9,596 nucleotides of DNA from Phoenicibacter congonensis (GCA_030530045.1 JAUMVS010000053.1:1-9596); one strand, 5' to 3'. Positions 1 to 7,681 are shown, counted from the stretch's first letter. Notes: generated from the sequence alone by a model not told the origin. Program-made: numbers and translations.

Positions 1-2378
1 CAATTGGCCTGAGAGGTCACATTCTCGAACCAAATTTCGTTGACTCCATCGCGTGGAATAAGTCGCGCGGATGGTACGGAATTAGCGATGAGTTTGGCAA
101 GGTCAAGGCGCACATTCCGCGAACTTTGCCGAAACCACCTTTTAAAAAGAAGAAGCCATTTTCGGTTGATGGCGTTGATTTAAAAGGCTGGAAGATGGAG
201 GCGCTGCCCTATCTTGTCTATTCGCCAATTGTTAAGCTTCCAAAAGAAAAAGAAATCATCAGATCGCTTAAGAACCTCGCGAAGAAAAGCGACGTCATCA
301 TCATTGCGACTGACTACGACCGCGAAGGAGAACTCATCGGCAAAGATGCCATGAACCAGTGCCTTGAGGTCAACACCGAGGCGCAAATCTATCGTGCTCG
401 CTACTCTTCTTTTACTAAGCAGGAAATCACAGAGTCGTTCAATAACCTAGTTGACGTCGACGAATGCCTGGCAAGTGCAGGTGCAACGCGTCAAGACATC
501 GACCTCATTTGGGGTGCAGTTTTGACTCGCTATTTGACGCTTGCTCGTTTTGCAGGTTATGGAAACGTTCGTTCTTCGGGCCGTGTTCAAACGCCAACGC
601 TAGCTCTCATTGTTGCAAAAGAGCGCGAACGCTTGGCTTTTAAGCCTGAGGATTTCTGGACCATTAAAGCAGTCGTTGATAAGAGCGAAGAAGTCGGACC
701 AACTGGCAATGGCGTCGATGATTCCGATGACGTTTTTGAAGCAACGCATGCTGCCGGCAGAATTTTTGATGAAGCTGCCGCAAACACATCGTTTGATGCA
801 GTAAAAGATGCACATTGTGCGACGGTTAGTGACATCGAGAAGAAAAGCCGCCAGGTGGCTGCCCCTGTTCCTTTCAATACAACTTCGCTCATGGCAGCAG
901 CAAGTGCGGAAGGAATTACGCCTGCTAGATGCATGCGTTTGGCAGAAAGCCTCTACATGCAAGGCTTTATTTCCTACCCTCGTGTTGACAACACTGTTTA
1001 TCCTAAAACTCTCAACCTGGCAGAAATTGTCACGTCATTGAAGCTAAACCCAGCCTATCGCCCCTATTGCGACAAGCTTTTGTCGGCAGGCAAAATCACT
1101 GCAACTCGTGGCAAAAAGGAAACGACTGACCACCCTCCAATTTATCCAGTAAAGGGTGCAACTCCTGACGACATGGATGCCTCAAGCTTCAAGCTCTACA
1201 ACTTGATTGCTCGCCGCTTCCTCGCAACTCTTTCAGGTCCCGCCACTGTTGAAGGCACAAAAATCACGCTCGACATTAACGGCGAAGCTTTCAACAAGAA
1301 AGGCGACGTGTTAGTCAAGCCTGGCTTTAGGGAGATTTACCCCTACGGCTTGAAAAAAGACGAACAGCTGCCTCAGCTTGAAGTTGGACAAAAGATTGCT
1401 GTTAACGAAACGAGCATTGCAAAAGATCAAACTAAACCACCTGCTCGCTATTCGAGCGGCCGCTTGATTCAAGAGATGGAAAAGCACGGTCTTGGAACTA
1501 AGGCTACGCGCCACTCCATTATTGAGCGCCTGAACCAGGTTAAATACATCCAAAACGACCCAATCGAGCCAACTCAGCTTGGCATTGCAGTCATTGATGC
1601 GCTCGGTGCTTTTGCGCCGCACATTACTCATTCTGAAATGACAGCTGAACTTGAAGCTGGCATGGACCAAATCGCTGAAGGCAAAGACACTCGCGAGTCG
1701 GTCGTCAAAGATTCTTGCGATCATTTGGCTAGCGAGCTTGAGAACTTGCTTCCTCATGTCGAAGAAGTGGGCGAGGCGCTGGCTGACGCAGTTTCAGCCG
1801 ATGCCTATGTTGGCAAATGTCCAAAGTGCGGCAAAGATTTGCAGCTTCGCGCTTCTGCGAAAACACGCTCGATGTTTATCGGATGCTCAGGCTGGCCTGA
1901 TTGCGATGTGACGTACCCTCTTCCTTCTGGAAAAATTGAAAGCACGACTGAACCTTGCCCAGATTGCGGAATGCCTCAAGTCAAGGTCACACAATTTAGA
2001 ACGAAGCCACGCCTCATGTGCATCGACCCTCATTGCGCTTCAAACCAGGAGCCTGAAGTCGTCGTTGGCAAGTGCCCAAATTGTGCGGCAGCTGGCATTG
2101 ACTCAAACCTCATCGCCCGCAGAAACCCTCGCACTTTAAAGCGCTCTGTCACATGCGAAAACTTTGACGAGTGCCAAACGCGTTACCCGCTTCCACCAAA
2201 TGGAGAAATTAGCTCGACCGACAAAACTTGCGAGCATTGCGGCGCCCCAATCGTTTGCGTCACGACAAACCGTGGTCCTTGGGAGCTTTGCCCTAACTTC
2301 GATTGTCCAGGCAAAGAAGAAGAGAAAAAAGCTACGTCGAAGAAGAAAGCGTCAAGCAAATCCAGGAAGAAAAAATAG
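1..2378 (+). CDS. topA: DNA topoisomerase I (type IA), 5' end outside the window
   Basis: This enzyme relaxes negatively supercoiled DNA through a transient 5'-phosphotyrosine single-strand break. The reading frame is open from position 3 without a stop, and its first residues (IGLRGHILEPNF) look like the inside of a Toprim domain, so the true start lies upstream; about 791 residues are visible. Seen, in visible numbering: the Toprim acidic motif DYDREGE at 104-110; SGRVQTPTLAL at 192-202; the catalytic tyrosine in ISYPRVDNTVYP, Tyr325 (codon 975-977); DHPPIYP at 376-382; GLGTKATR at 496-503. Four C4 zinc ribbons follow, with cysteines at 606/609/628/634, 652/655/673/678, 691/694/718/724 and 743/746/763/768, then a Lys-rich tail. 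The YPRxDNTVYP and GLGTKATR forms resemble archaeal TopA and bacterial topoisomerase III more than E. coli TopA. It is probably the main topA, given the actinobacterial-type tmk-holB context. The TTG at 126 is internal, not the start. Confidence 0.95.
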   Translation, partial: IGLRGHILEPNFVDSIAWNKSRGWYGISDEFGKVKAHIPRTLPKPPFKKKKPFSVDGVDLKGWKMEALPYLVYSPIVKLPKEKEIIRSLKNLAKKSDVIIIATDYDREGELIGKDAMNQCLEVNTEAQIYRARYSSFTKQEITESFNNLVDVDECLASAGATRQDIDLIWGAVLTRYLTLARFAGYGNVRSSGRVQTPTLALIVAKERERLAFKPEDFWTIKAVVDKSEEVGPTGNGVDDSDDVFEATHAAGRIFDEAAANTSFDAVKDAHCATVSDIEKKSRQVAAPVPFNTTSLMAAASAEGITPARCMRLAESLYMQGFISYPRVDNTVYPKTLNLAEIVTSLKLNPAYRPYCDKLLSAGKITATRGKKETTDHPPIYPVKGATPDDMDASSFKLYNLIARRFLATLSGPATVEGTKITLDINGEAFNKKGDVLVKPGFREIYPYGLKKDEQLPQLEVGQKIAVNETSIAKDQTKPPARYSSGRLIQEMEKHGLGTKATRHSIIERLNQVKYIQNDPIEPTQLGIAVIDALGAFAPHITHSEMTAELEAGMDQIAEGKDTRESVVKDSCDHLASELENLLPHVEEVGEALADAVSADAYVGKCPKCGKDLQLRASAKTRSMFIGCSGWPDCDVTYPLPSGKIESTTEPCPDCGMPQVKVTQFRTKPRLMCIDPHCASNQEPEVVVGKCPNCAAAGIDSNLIARRNPRTLKRSVTCENFDECQTRYPLPPNGEISSTDKTCEHCGAPIVCVTTNRGPWELCPNFDCPGKEEEKKATSKKKASSKSRKKK

Positions 2379-2392
2379 CCTAAACTTTATTT

Positions 2393-3115
2393 ATGAGTAA
2401 TAAACGTGGCATTTTTATAACATTCGAAGGCGGCGATGGAGTTGGTAAATCAACCCAGGTCGCTTTCTTTGCATCGCTTTTAGAACGTCTTGGCTACGAC
2501 GTTTTGCTGCTTCGTGAACCGGGCGGCACGCGCATTGGTGAGCACATTCGCGAGGTTTTGCTCGACATCAACAATCACGAGATTACTGACGCTTCCGAGC
2601 TCATGCTCTATCTTGCAGCGCGTTCGCAAATCGTAAACGAAGTCATCAAACCTGCGCTTGATGCGGGTAAGGTTGTTCTTTGTGATCGCTTCTTCGATTC
2701 GACAGTTGCCTACCAAGGCTATGGCCGCGGCATGGACATCGATTTCATCAAAAGAGCTAACGAGTTTGTGTGCGATGGCCTTGTTCCCGACAAAACAATT
2801 CTTTTCTACATTTCAGAAGAGGAGCAAAAATCAAGACTCGACCGTCGTGAGGCGACCGACAGAATTGAAGATGCTGGCCCCGATTTTTCGATGCGTGTAG
2901 CTCGTGGTTTTATGAAAATTGCAGAAGCAGAACCTGAGCGCATTGAGCCAGTGAGCACCGGTGGCATTCACAGCGAAGCTGCAAAACATGTGCTTGATGC
3001 TACTGCTGATTTGCTTGATTTAGACCTAAATTGCGATGTTGCCACGCAAGCTTTAGACGAGCTTGATTCGAACCACAACAAATTAGCTGCGCAAAGCGGC
3101 GAGAAGAGTTCGTAG
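2393..3115 (+). CDS. tmk: Thymidylate kinase (dTMP kinase)
   Basis: It phosphorylates dTMP to dTDP with ATP, an essential cytoplasmic step in dTTP synthesis. The 240-residue product shows the P-loop GGDGVGKST at 13-21, REPGGTRIGE at 41-50, the substrate motif DRFFDSTVAYQG at 98-109 (the common DRY reads DRF here), and an Arg-rich LID at 148-159 including DRR and DRIE. Having Arg in the LID and none in the P-loop fits the E. coli-like type II enzymes. The family is usually about 205-215 residues, so roughly the last 30 form a hydrophilic extension with no motif I recognise. ATG 2393 is the only sensible start given the conserved N-terminus. It lies 14 bases after topA with no clear Shine-Dalgarno sequence, so re-initiation after topA is plausible. 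The TAG stop shares one base with the holB GTG. Confidence 0.96.
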   Translation: MSNKRGIFITFEGGDGVGKSTQVAFFASLLERLGYDVLLLREPGGTRIGEHIREVLLDINNHEITDASELMLYLAARSQIVNEVIKPALDAGKVVLCDRFFDSTVAYQGYGRGMDIDFIKRANEFVCDGLVPDKTILFYISEEEQKSRLDRREATDRIEDAGPDFSMRVARGFMKIAEAEPERIEPVSTGGIHSEAAKHVLDATADLLDLDLNCDVATQALDELDSNHNKLAAQSGEKSS

Positions 3116-4257
3116 TGGCTGACGTATTCTCAAACATTTTTGGTCAGCCGAAAGTTAGCGAGTTTTTACGCAGAAGCACTGCTTCCGATTCAATTTCTCA
3201 AAGCTACTTGTTTTTGGGTCCCGCTGGTTCTAATAAAACTCAAGCGGCCTATGCCCTGGCTTGCGCCTACATTTGTGCTGACGGCGATTGCAAAAAGGGG
3301 GGAGACGGAATCCCTTCTGCAACTTGTGAGACGTGCAAACAAGTTTTGGCTCACAAGCACCCCGATGTTAAATATTACGAACCGCAAGGTCAAAGCGGCT
3401 ACCTCATCGACCAGATGCATGAAATCATTCATGACTCAGGGCTAATGCCTGTGCAAGGCGACAAGAAAGTTTATATTATTGACCGTGTCGACTTGATGGG
3501 GACAAGCCCAGCAAATGCATTTTTAAAAACGCTTGAGGAGCCAAACCCCAACACTTGCTTTATTCTTTTGGGACGAAATTCCACATCGGTGTTGCCAACA
3601 ATTCGTTCACGTTGCGTGATTGTGCCTTTTAGGCAAATTCCGCCTGATGAGGCTGTCAGAATCATAATGGCGAATTCAGTTGCCGATGAACGCAAGGCGC
3701 GAATTGCGTTAGCTGCTTCGGGCAGCTCAATCACAGCCGCAATCAAAATGCTCACGCCAGGCGATAACACTGGTCTTTATTTACGCGAGCAAATCATGCG
3801 CCTGATTTTTGAGTCTTTGAGGTCAAACTGGGCGGTGCTAAAAACTGCGCGGGAAATCTTGAAACTCATTAAAGCCCCAACCGATGAATATCGCGCCAAG
3901 ATGGAAGAAGAGCTTGCGCTTGCCGATGAATTTTTGAGCAAGACTGCGAAAAAAGAGATTAACACCCAGAACAAACGCGGCCTGAAGCGCCAAGAAAAAA
4001 AGCTAATGGGCATGGTTTTTGATTGCATTGTCTCAATCATGCATGACGTTATGATGGTGCTTGCAGGTGAGCCTGCACACGTTGTGAACTACGATTTTGC
4101 AAATGAAATTGCAACCCTTTCGGCGAGAACTTCGCAGCAAAAAATGGTTGCGGCGCTCGATGGGGTTCTCGCAGCGAAAAAATGCATAACCTATAATGTA
4201 AGCCCCGAGTCGTTGATAGATTCGGCGTTGTTTGAATTAAAAGGAGCACAAGAGTGA
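3115..4257 (+). CDS. holB: DNA polymerase III delta' subunit (clamp loader)
   Basis: Delta' is a structural member of the clamp-loader complex that places the sliding clamp on primed DNA. The 380-residue product has an AAA+ fold signature: a degenerate Walker A, GPAGSNKT, at 35-42 (Asn replaces the Gly before Lys); a degenerate Walker B around IIDRVD at 121-126; NAFLKTLEEP at 134-143; and the SRC motif at 165-167 that closes a neighbouring ATP site. Cysteines 54, 59, 71 and 74 resemble the family's zinc module with a longer spacing between the pairs, followed by HPDV. The poor ATP site and short length favour delta' over DnaX (tau/gamma). GTG 3115 overlaps the tmk stop as TAGTG. The upstream GAGAAGAG is a modest ribosome-binding site. 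The 3' end overlaps the next gene by 4 bases. Confidence 0.92.
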   Translation: MADVFSNIFGQPKVSEFLRRSTASDSISQSYLFLGPAGSNKTQAAYALACAYICADGDCKKGGDGIPSATCETCKQVLAHKHPDVKYYEPQGQSGYLIDQMHEIIHDSGLMPVQGDKKVYIIDRVDLMGTSPANAFLKTLEEPNPNTCFILLGRNSTSVLPTIRSRCVIVPFRQIPPDEAVRIIMANSVADERKARIALAASGSSITAAIKMLTPGDNTGLYLREQIMRLIFESLRSNWAVLKTAREILKLIKAPTDEYRAKMEEELALADEFLSKTAKKEINTQNKRGLKRQEKKLMGMVFDCIVSIMHDVMMVLAGEPAHVVNYDFANEIATLSARTSQQKMVAALDGVLAAKKCITYNVSPESLIDSALFELKGAQE

Positions 4258-5288
4258 ATCTTGAGGTCGACCTGACTAATGATGAAGAATTAAAATCCGC
4301 TGAGACGGCTGCATATAAAGTTTTTTGCGAGCTTGCGCCTGAGTGCGATGAGGGCATGGAGCCTTCGTTTGTTCGCTATTCCTACGACATGAAGAAAGGC
4401 ACGTTTTATTTCAAGAGCGACCATCGTGTCGACTTCCGCGAGCTGGTAAAAAAGCTAAATCACCAGCTCGGCGTCGTTGTTGAGATGAGACAAATTGGCG
4501 ATCGCGAGCAAGCATCGCTGATTGGTGGCCTTGGTCCATGCGGTCATGAGCTTTGCTGTTGCCGCTTGGGTGCGGGTTGTTGCTGCCAAAAGAACGCAAC
4601 GATCAAGATGGCAAAGAACCAAAACCTGTCGCTAAATCCAACTAAGATTTCTGGCATGTGCGGGCGCCTCATGTGCTGCTTGCGCTTCGAGAACGATTTT
4701 TACGCCGACTTTAAACAGCGCTCTCCAAAAATCAATGCAAAAATCAAAACACCTGATGGCGAGGGCAAGGTCGTTTCTGTTGACGCTTTGCACAACATGG
4801 TTTCCGTTCGTGTTGGGGAAGAAAAAGCTAGAAAAATCAACGTTGACGATTTCAAAGAGGGCTCTTCTTCTGAAAATGGATGGGAAATCGGAAGACGCGT
4901 TTGGAAAGAAGCAGGGGAGAGACTAAACGATCTCACTGACTCAGCTGTAAACGTAACAATCGACACTTCGCTTTTCACTGGAAATGACCACATGGTTGCT
5001 TCTCATGGTGCTAAACTTGCTGACAAGCCTGCAATTGAGCGCGAGGAAAAGAAGCCAAGCCGCCCACGCCGGCGTCGTAGTTCTCGCAGGGGAAACAGCA
5101 ACAGCTCACATGCTAAGGAGGCGACAGAAAAGAAAAATTCGTCATCACGCGGCGTAACAGCTCGCCGTCCAGGTGGAAACTCTTCTGTCATTTCTCGTTC
5201 TAAAGAAGAAACTAAGATTGAGCGGCACGCCAAAGACGAGCGCAAACCACGTCGCAGAAGAACTACAAAAATTAACACTGACAAATAA
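4254..5288 (+). CDS. ricT: PSP1-domain protein, RicT/YaaT family, N-terminally short
   Basis: Family knowledge: B. subtilis RicT (YaaT) joins RicA and RicF in an Fe-S-containing complex that modulates RNase Y and mRNA maturation. Whether the partners exist here cannot be seen. The 344-residue product contains RVDFRELVKKL at 58-68, MRQIGDREQA at 78-87, GGLGPCG at 91-97, IKMAKNQNLSLNPTKISG at 117-134 and CGRLMCC at 136-142, all strongly family-typical. Compared from memory with YaaT, about 65 N-terminal residues are missing: the protein begins within the PSP1 region. An in-frame TGA at 4233-4235 rules out a longer start. Cysteines 103 and 109-111 are additional to the usual set. From about residue 265 a low-complexity tail rich in Arg, Ser and Lys (RPRRRRSSRR at 270-279, RKPRRRR at 330-336) suggests nucleic-acid contact. 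GTG 4254 has AAGGAG at 4241-4246 and forms a GTGA overlap with holB. The symbol rests on family, not demonstrated function. Confidence 0.88.
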   Translation: MNLEVDLTNDEELKSAETAAYKVFCELAPECDEGMEPSFVRYSYDMKKGTFYFKSDHRVDFRELVKKLNHQLGVVVEMRQIGDREQASLIGGLGPCGHELCCCRLGAGCCCQKNATIKMAKNQNLSLNPTKISGMCGRLMCCLRFENDFYADFKQRSPKINAKIKTPDGEGKVVSVDALHNMVSVRVGEEKARKINVDDFKEGSSSENGWEIGRRVWKEAGERLNDLTDSAVNVTIDTSLFTGNDHMVASHGAKLADKPAIEREEKKPSRPRRRRSSRRGNSNSSHAKEATEKKNSSSRGVTARRPGGNSSVISRSKEETKIERHAKDERKPRRRRTTKINTDK

Positions 5289-5298
5289 ATAACTTTTT

Positions 5299-5303
5299 AG
5301 GAG
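5299..5303 (+). promoter_or_regulatory. Ribosome-binding site of pncB with long spacing
   Basis: AGGAG lies 13 bases before the pncB ATG at 5317, longer than usual. A closer ATG at 5304 directly abuts the motif but is out of frame and would give only 11 codons. Conserved residues right after ATG 5317 (TDLYELTMAQGY) support that start. Confidence 0.6.
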
Positions 5304-5316
5304 ATGAATTCAACGC

Positions 5317-6738
5317 ATGAATTATTCGCTCTACACTGACCTCTATGAGCTCACCATGGCTCAGGGTTACTTCCTGACCGGTCGCGCCGAGGAGCGCGCA
5401 AGCTTTTCAATGAACTTCAGAAAGCTGCCATTTAAAGGCGGCTATGCTGTTTTTTGCGGCTCTGGCACTTTGATGAAAATCATTGAGAACTTCAATTATG
5501 ATCAGGAGCAAATCGACTATCTCGCAAGCATTCCAGCCCCTTGTGGTGAGCCAATGTTTGCAAAAAAGTTCCTCGATTACCTCGCAAACATGAAAATGAG
5601 CGTCGATGTTTACGCTCCAAAGGAAGGCTCGCTCGTTTTTCCATACGAACCAATTGTTCGCATCGATGGCCCAATTTTGCAGTGCCAAATTCTTGAAGCT
5701 GCAATTCTTAACTGCATCAATTATCAAACGCTGAGCGCAACTAAAGCAATGAGAATCACAGCTGCTGCTGATGGTCGTGCAGTCGCAGAATTCGGTCTTC
5801 GCCGAGCTCAAGGCTTGGGCTCAATGTGGGGTGCTCGCGCGTCCTACATCGGCGGTTTTTCTTCGACTTCAAACGTTTTGGCAGGCAAGGAATTCAGCAT
5901 TCCAGTTTCTGGAACGCATGCTCATTCGTGGGTCATGTCATTTGATAGTGAGCTTGAAGCTTTCCGCGAGTATGCTCGTCTTTTCCCAACAAACTGCACG
6001 CTTCTCGTTGATACCTATTCAGTTGAAGAAGGCGTCAAACATGCAATCATAGTTGCAAAGGAAATGGAAGAGCGCGGCCAGAAGATGAACGCTGTGCGCA
6101 TTGACTCTGGTGACCTCACATGGGAGAGCCGCCGCGTTCGCAAAATGCTTGACGACGCAGGTCTTGATTATGTCGGCATTGTTCTTTCAAACGACCTCGA
6201 TGAATACAAAATCGAGTCAATTTTGCATGAAGGCGCGTTCGTAAATGCCTTTGGAGTTGGAACGAAATATGCTTGCTGTTTTGATCAGCCAACGCTGGGT
6301 GGAGTTTATAAACTCAACGCGATTTTTGAAGACGGCAAATGGGTTCCAAAGATGAAAATCAGCGAGTCGCCTGAGAAAACGACCTACCCTGGTGTGCTCA
6401 ATGTTATGCGCTTTTTTGACGACAAGGGTCAGCTTGCGGGCGACATGGTTTATGACATTAACGAGCCTGAGATGGATTGCACAATCGTCGACCCACTGAA
6501 CCGCATCAACAAAAAGCTTTGCGGTCTTGAGCACACAGTTCTGCTTGAGCAAATTATGAAAGATGGCAAGGGTGTCGCTAGCTGGACAATTGAAGATGCT
6601 CGCGAGACGGCACGCGCCGCGTTCGACAACCTCGACTACTCCAGAAAGCGTAATATCTACCCGCACATTTACCCTGTGGGACTAGAGCTAAACCTCTCAA
6701 ACAAGCGCGATAGTATAATTTCAAGTGAGCTAAGTTAG
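5317..6738 (+). CDS. pncB: Nicotinate phosphoribosyltransferase
   Basis: It converts nicotinate plus PRPP to nicotinate mononucleotide, coupled to ATP hydrolysis, the entry step of the Preiss-Handler NAD salvage route in the cytoplasm. The 473-residue product has the family N-terminus TDLYELTMAQGYF at 7-19 and FSMNFRKLPF at 30-39. EFGLRRAQG at 158-166 is also typical. SGTHAHSW at 198-205 contains the likely phosphorylated His203. RIDSGDL at 261-267 is a phosphoribosyl/phosphate-binding segment; LSNDLDE at 290-296 and FGVGTKY at 312-318 are also typical. Length and motifs match the bacillary/human-type NAPRTase rather than the shorter E. coli form. It starts 28 bases after the PSP1 gene and ends 22 bases before the first degV, so it is probably part of the same transcript. 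No NAD-responsive leader fits in the short gap. Confidence 0.95.
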   Translation: MNYSLYTDLYELTMAQGYFLTGRAEERASFSMNFRKLPFKGGYAVFCGSGTLMKIIENFNYDQEQIDYLASIPAPCGEPMFAKKFLDYLANMKMSVDVYAPKEGSLVFPYEPIVRIDGPILQCQILEAAILNCINYQTLSATKAMRITAAADGRAVAEFGLRRAQGLGSMWGARASYIGGFSSTSNVLAGKEFSIPVSGTHAHSWVMSFDSELEAFREYARLFPTNCTLLVDTYSVEEGVKHAIIVAKEMEERGQKMNAVRIDSGDLTWESRRVRKMLDDAGLDYVGIVLSNDLDEYKIESILHEGAFVNAFGVGTKYACCFDQPTLGGVYKLNAIFEDGKWVPKMKISESPEKTTYPGVLNVMRFFDDKGQLAGDMVYDINEPEMDCTIVDPLNRINKKLCGLEHTVLLEQIMKDGKGVASWTIEDARETARAAFDNLDYSRKRNIYPHIYPVGLELNLSNKRDSIISSELS

Positions 6739-6747
6739 ATAAAAATT

Positions 6748-6755
6748 GAGAGGGG
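6748..6755 (+). promoter_or_regulatory. Ribosome-binding site that sets the first degV start
   Basis: GAGAGGGG sits 5 to 7 bases before GTG 6761. A longer in-frame start at TTG 6746 would place this motif inside the coding sequence and has no ribosome-binding site of its own. The product from 6761 begins MIRILSDS, as DegV proteins usually do. Confidence 0.75.
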
Positions 6756-6760
6756 CGCAA

Positions 6761-7663
6761 GTGATTCGCATTTTAAGTGACTCGGTTTCGACGTCTGTTT
6801 ACGACGATTTATACAAGAACAACATCGATGTTGTTTCACTCACGGTTCACTACGACGGAAAAGACCAGCTCGACACCGAGATGGATTTCGACTATTTCAA
6901 TGACACTCTGGCGGAGCGTGGCGACAACTTGCCAACTTCTAGCCAGCCTTCAATTGCAAGCTACGAGAACTATTTTGAGTCAGCTGCAAAGGCAGGCGAT
7001 AGCGTTGTTGGCGTTTTTCTGTCGAGCAAACTCTCGTCTTCTTTTGAAGGCGCAATCATGGCTGCTAGACGCATCAAAAAGGAATATTGCGACTTTCAAT
7101 GCCGCTTGATTGATTCATGCGCGTCATGCGGTCCTCAGATGGCTGCCCTTCTTGCAGCGTGTGGTGTTCGTGACAACGGCGGAACTCTTGACGAAATTGC
7201 AGACGCTGCTGAGCACAGCGTTCGCTGCTCACGCATCATGTTTACGCCTTCCGACCTGCGCTTTTTGGTGCTTGGTGGGCGACTCAATGCAGTTACAGCA
7301 AAAATCGCTTCAAAGCTTAAAATTTTCCCAATCATCACGACAGTTGATGGTTATGCGGTTGCAAGCGTAAAAGTTCGCACCAAATCTAAAGCCAATGACA
7401 AAATGTTCAACATTTTTGTTGACGACGTAAAAGCTCACGGCTTGAAATATGTTGTCGTTCATTACGCTGGCAAGAAAACAAAAGAGCTTTTCGATTTCAA
7501 GGAAAGAGTCGAGGAGTTCGTGAAACACGAGGTGGAGCTCGTTTCGGTGTCGCCGGTCATTTCGGTTCATTCTGGACCTGCGATTGGCATTGCCTATGAA
7601 TGCAACGACGAGCTTTCTGGCAAGTTTACTGGCGGCTCTCCACAAATCCTCTTTTCAATTTAA
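6761..7663 (+). CDS. DegV-family protein (probable fatty-acid-binding FakB-like), divergent copy
   Basis: DegV proteins bind a long-chain fatty acid; the FakB members present it to the kinase FakA for acyl-phosphate formation. This role is inferred from the family only. The 300-residue product has the N-terminal ILSDSVS at 4-10, the lipid-head-group motif PTSSQPS at 58-64, FLSSKLSSSFEGA at 86-98, LGGRL at 171-175 and a C-terminal HSGPAIG at 270-276. The more usual H-x-GPG reads H-x-GPA here, and the segment after GGR (LKIFPIIT) departs from the usual IKP. Cysteines 110, 114, 120 and 123 are clustered (C-x3-C-x5-C-x2-C), which the neighbouring copy lacks. It lies between pncB (22-base gap) and the second degV (18-base gap). 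Fatty-acid binding is likely, but the ligand is unknown. Confidence 0.85.
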   Translation: MIRILSDSVSTSVYDDLYKNNIDVVSLTVHYDGKDQLDTEMDFDYFNDTLAERGDNLPTSSQPSIASYENYFESAAKAGDSVVGVFLSSKLSSSFEGAIMAARRIKKEYCDFQCRLIDSCASCGPQMAALLAACGVRDNGGTLDEIADAAEHSVRCSRIMFTPSDLRFLVLGGRLNAVTAKIASKLKIFPIITTVDGYAVASVKVRTKSKANDKMFNIFVDDVKAHGLKYVVVHYAGKKTKELFDFKERVEEFVKHEVELVSVSPVISVHSGPAIGIAYECNDELSGKFTGGSPQILFSI

Positions 7664-7681
7664 ATTAAGGAGTTTTATTTA

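Noticed and set aside
126..128. TTG as the start of the topoisomerase gene
   Set aside because: The frame is open back to position 3 and encodes Toprim-like sequence (GLRGHILEPNF) before it; the gene simply begins outside the window.
3115..4257. DnaX (tau/gamma) instead of HolB
   Set aside because: The product is short (380 residues), has a degenerate ATP site, and follows tmk as holB does in actinobacteria.
5304..5339. Small ORF from ATG 5304 in the pncB leader
   Set aside because: Only 11 codons, directly abutting AGGAG with no spacer, and overlapping the pncB start out of frame; probably chance.
6746..6748. TTG as the start of the first degV
   Set aside because: It would absorb the ribosome-binding site GAGAGGGG and add five unconserved residues; GTG 6761 fits spacing and family N-terminus.
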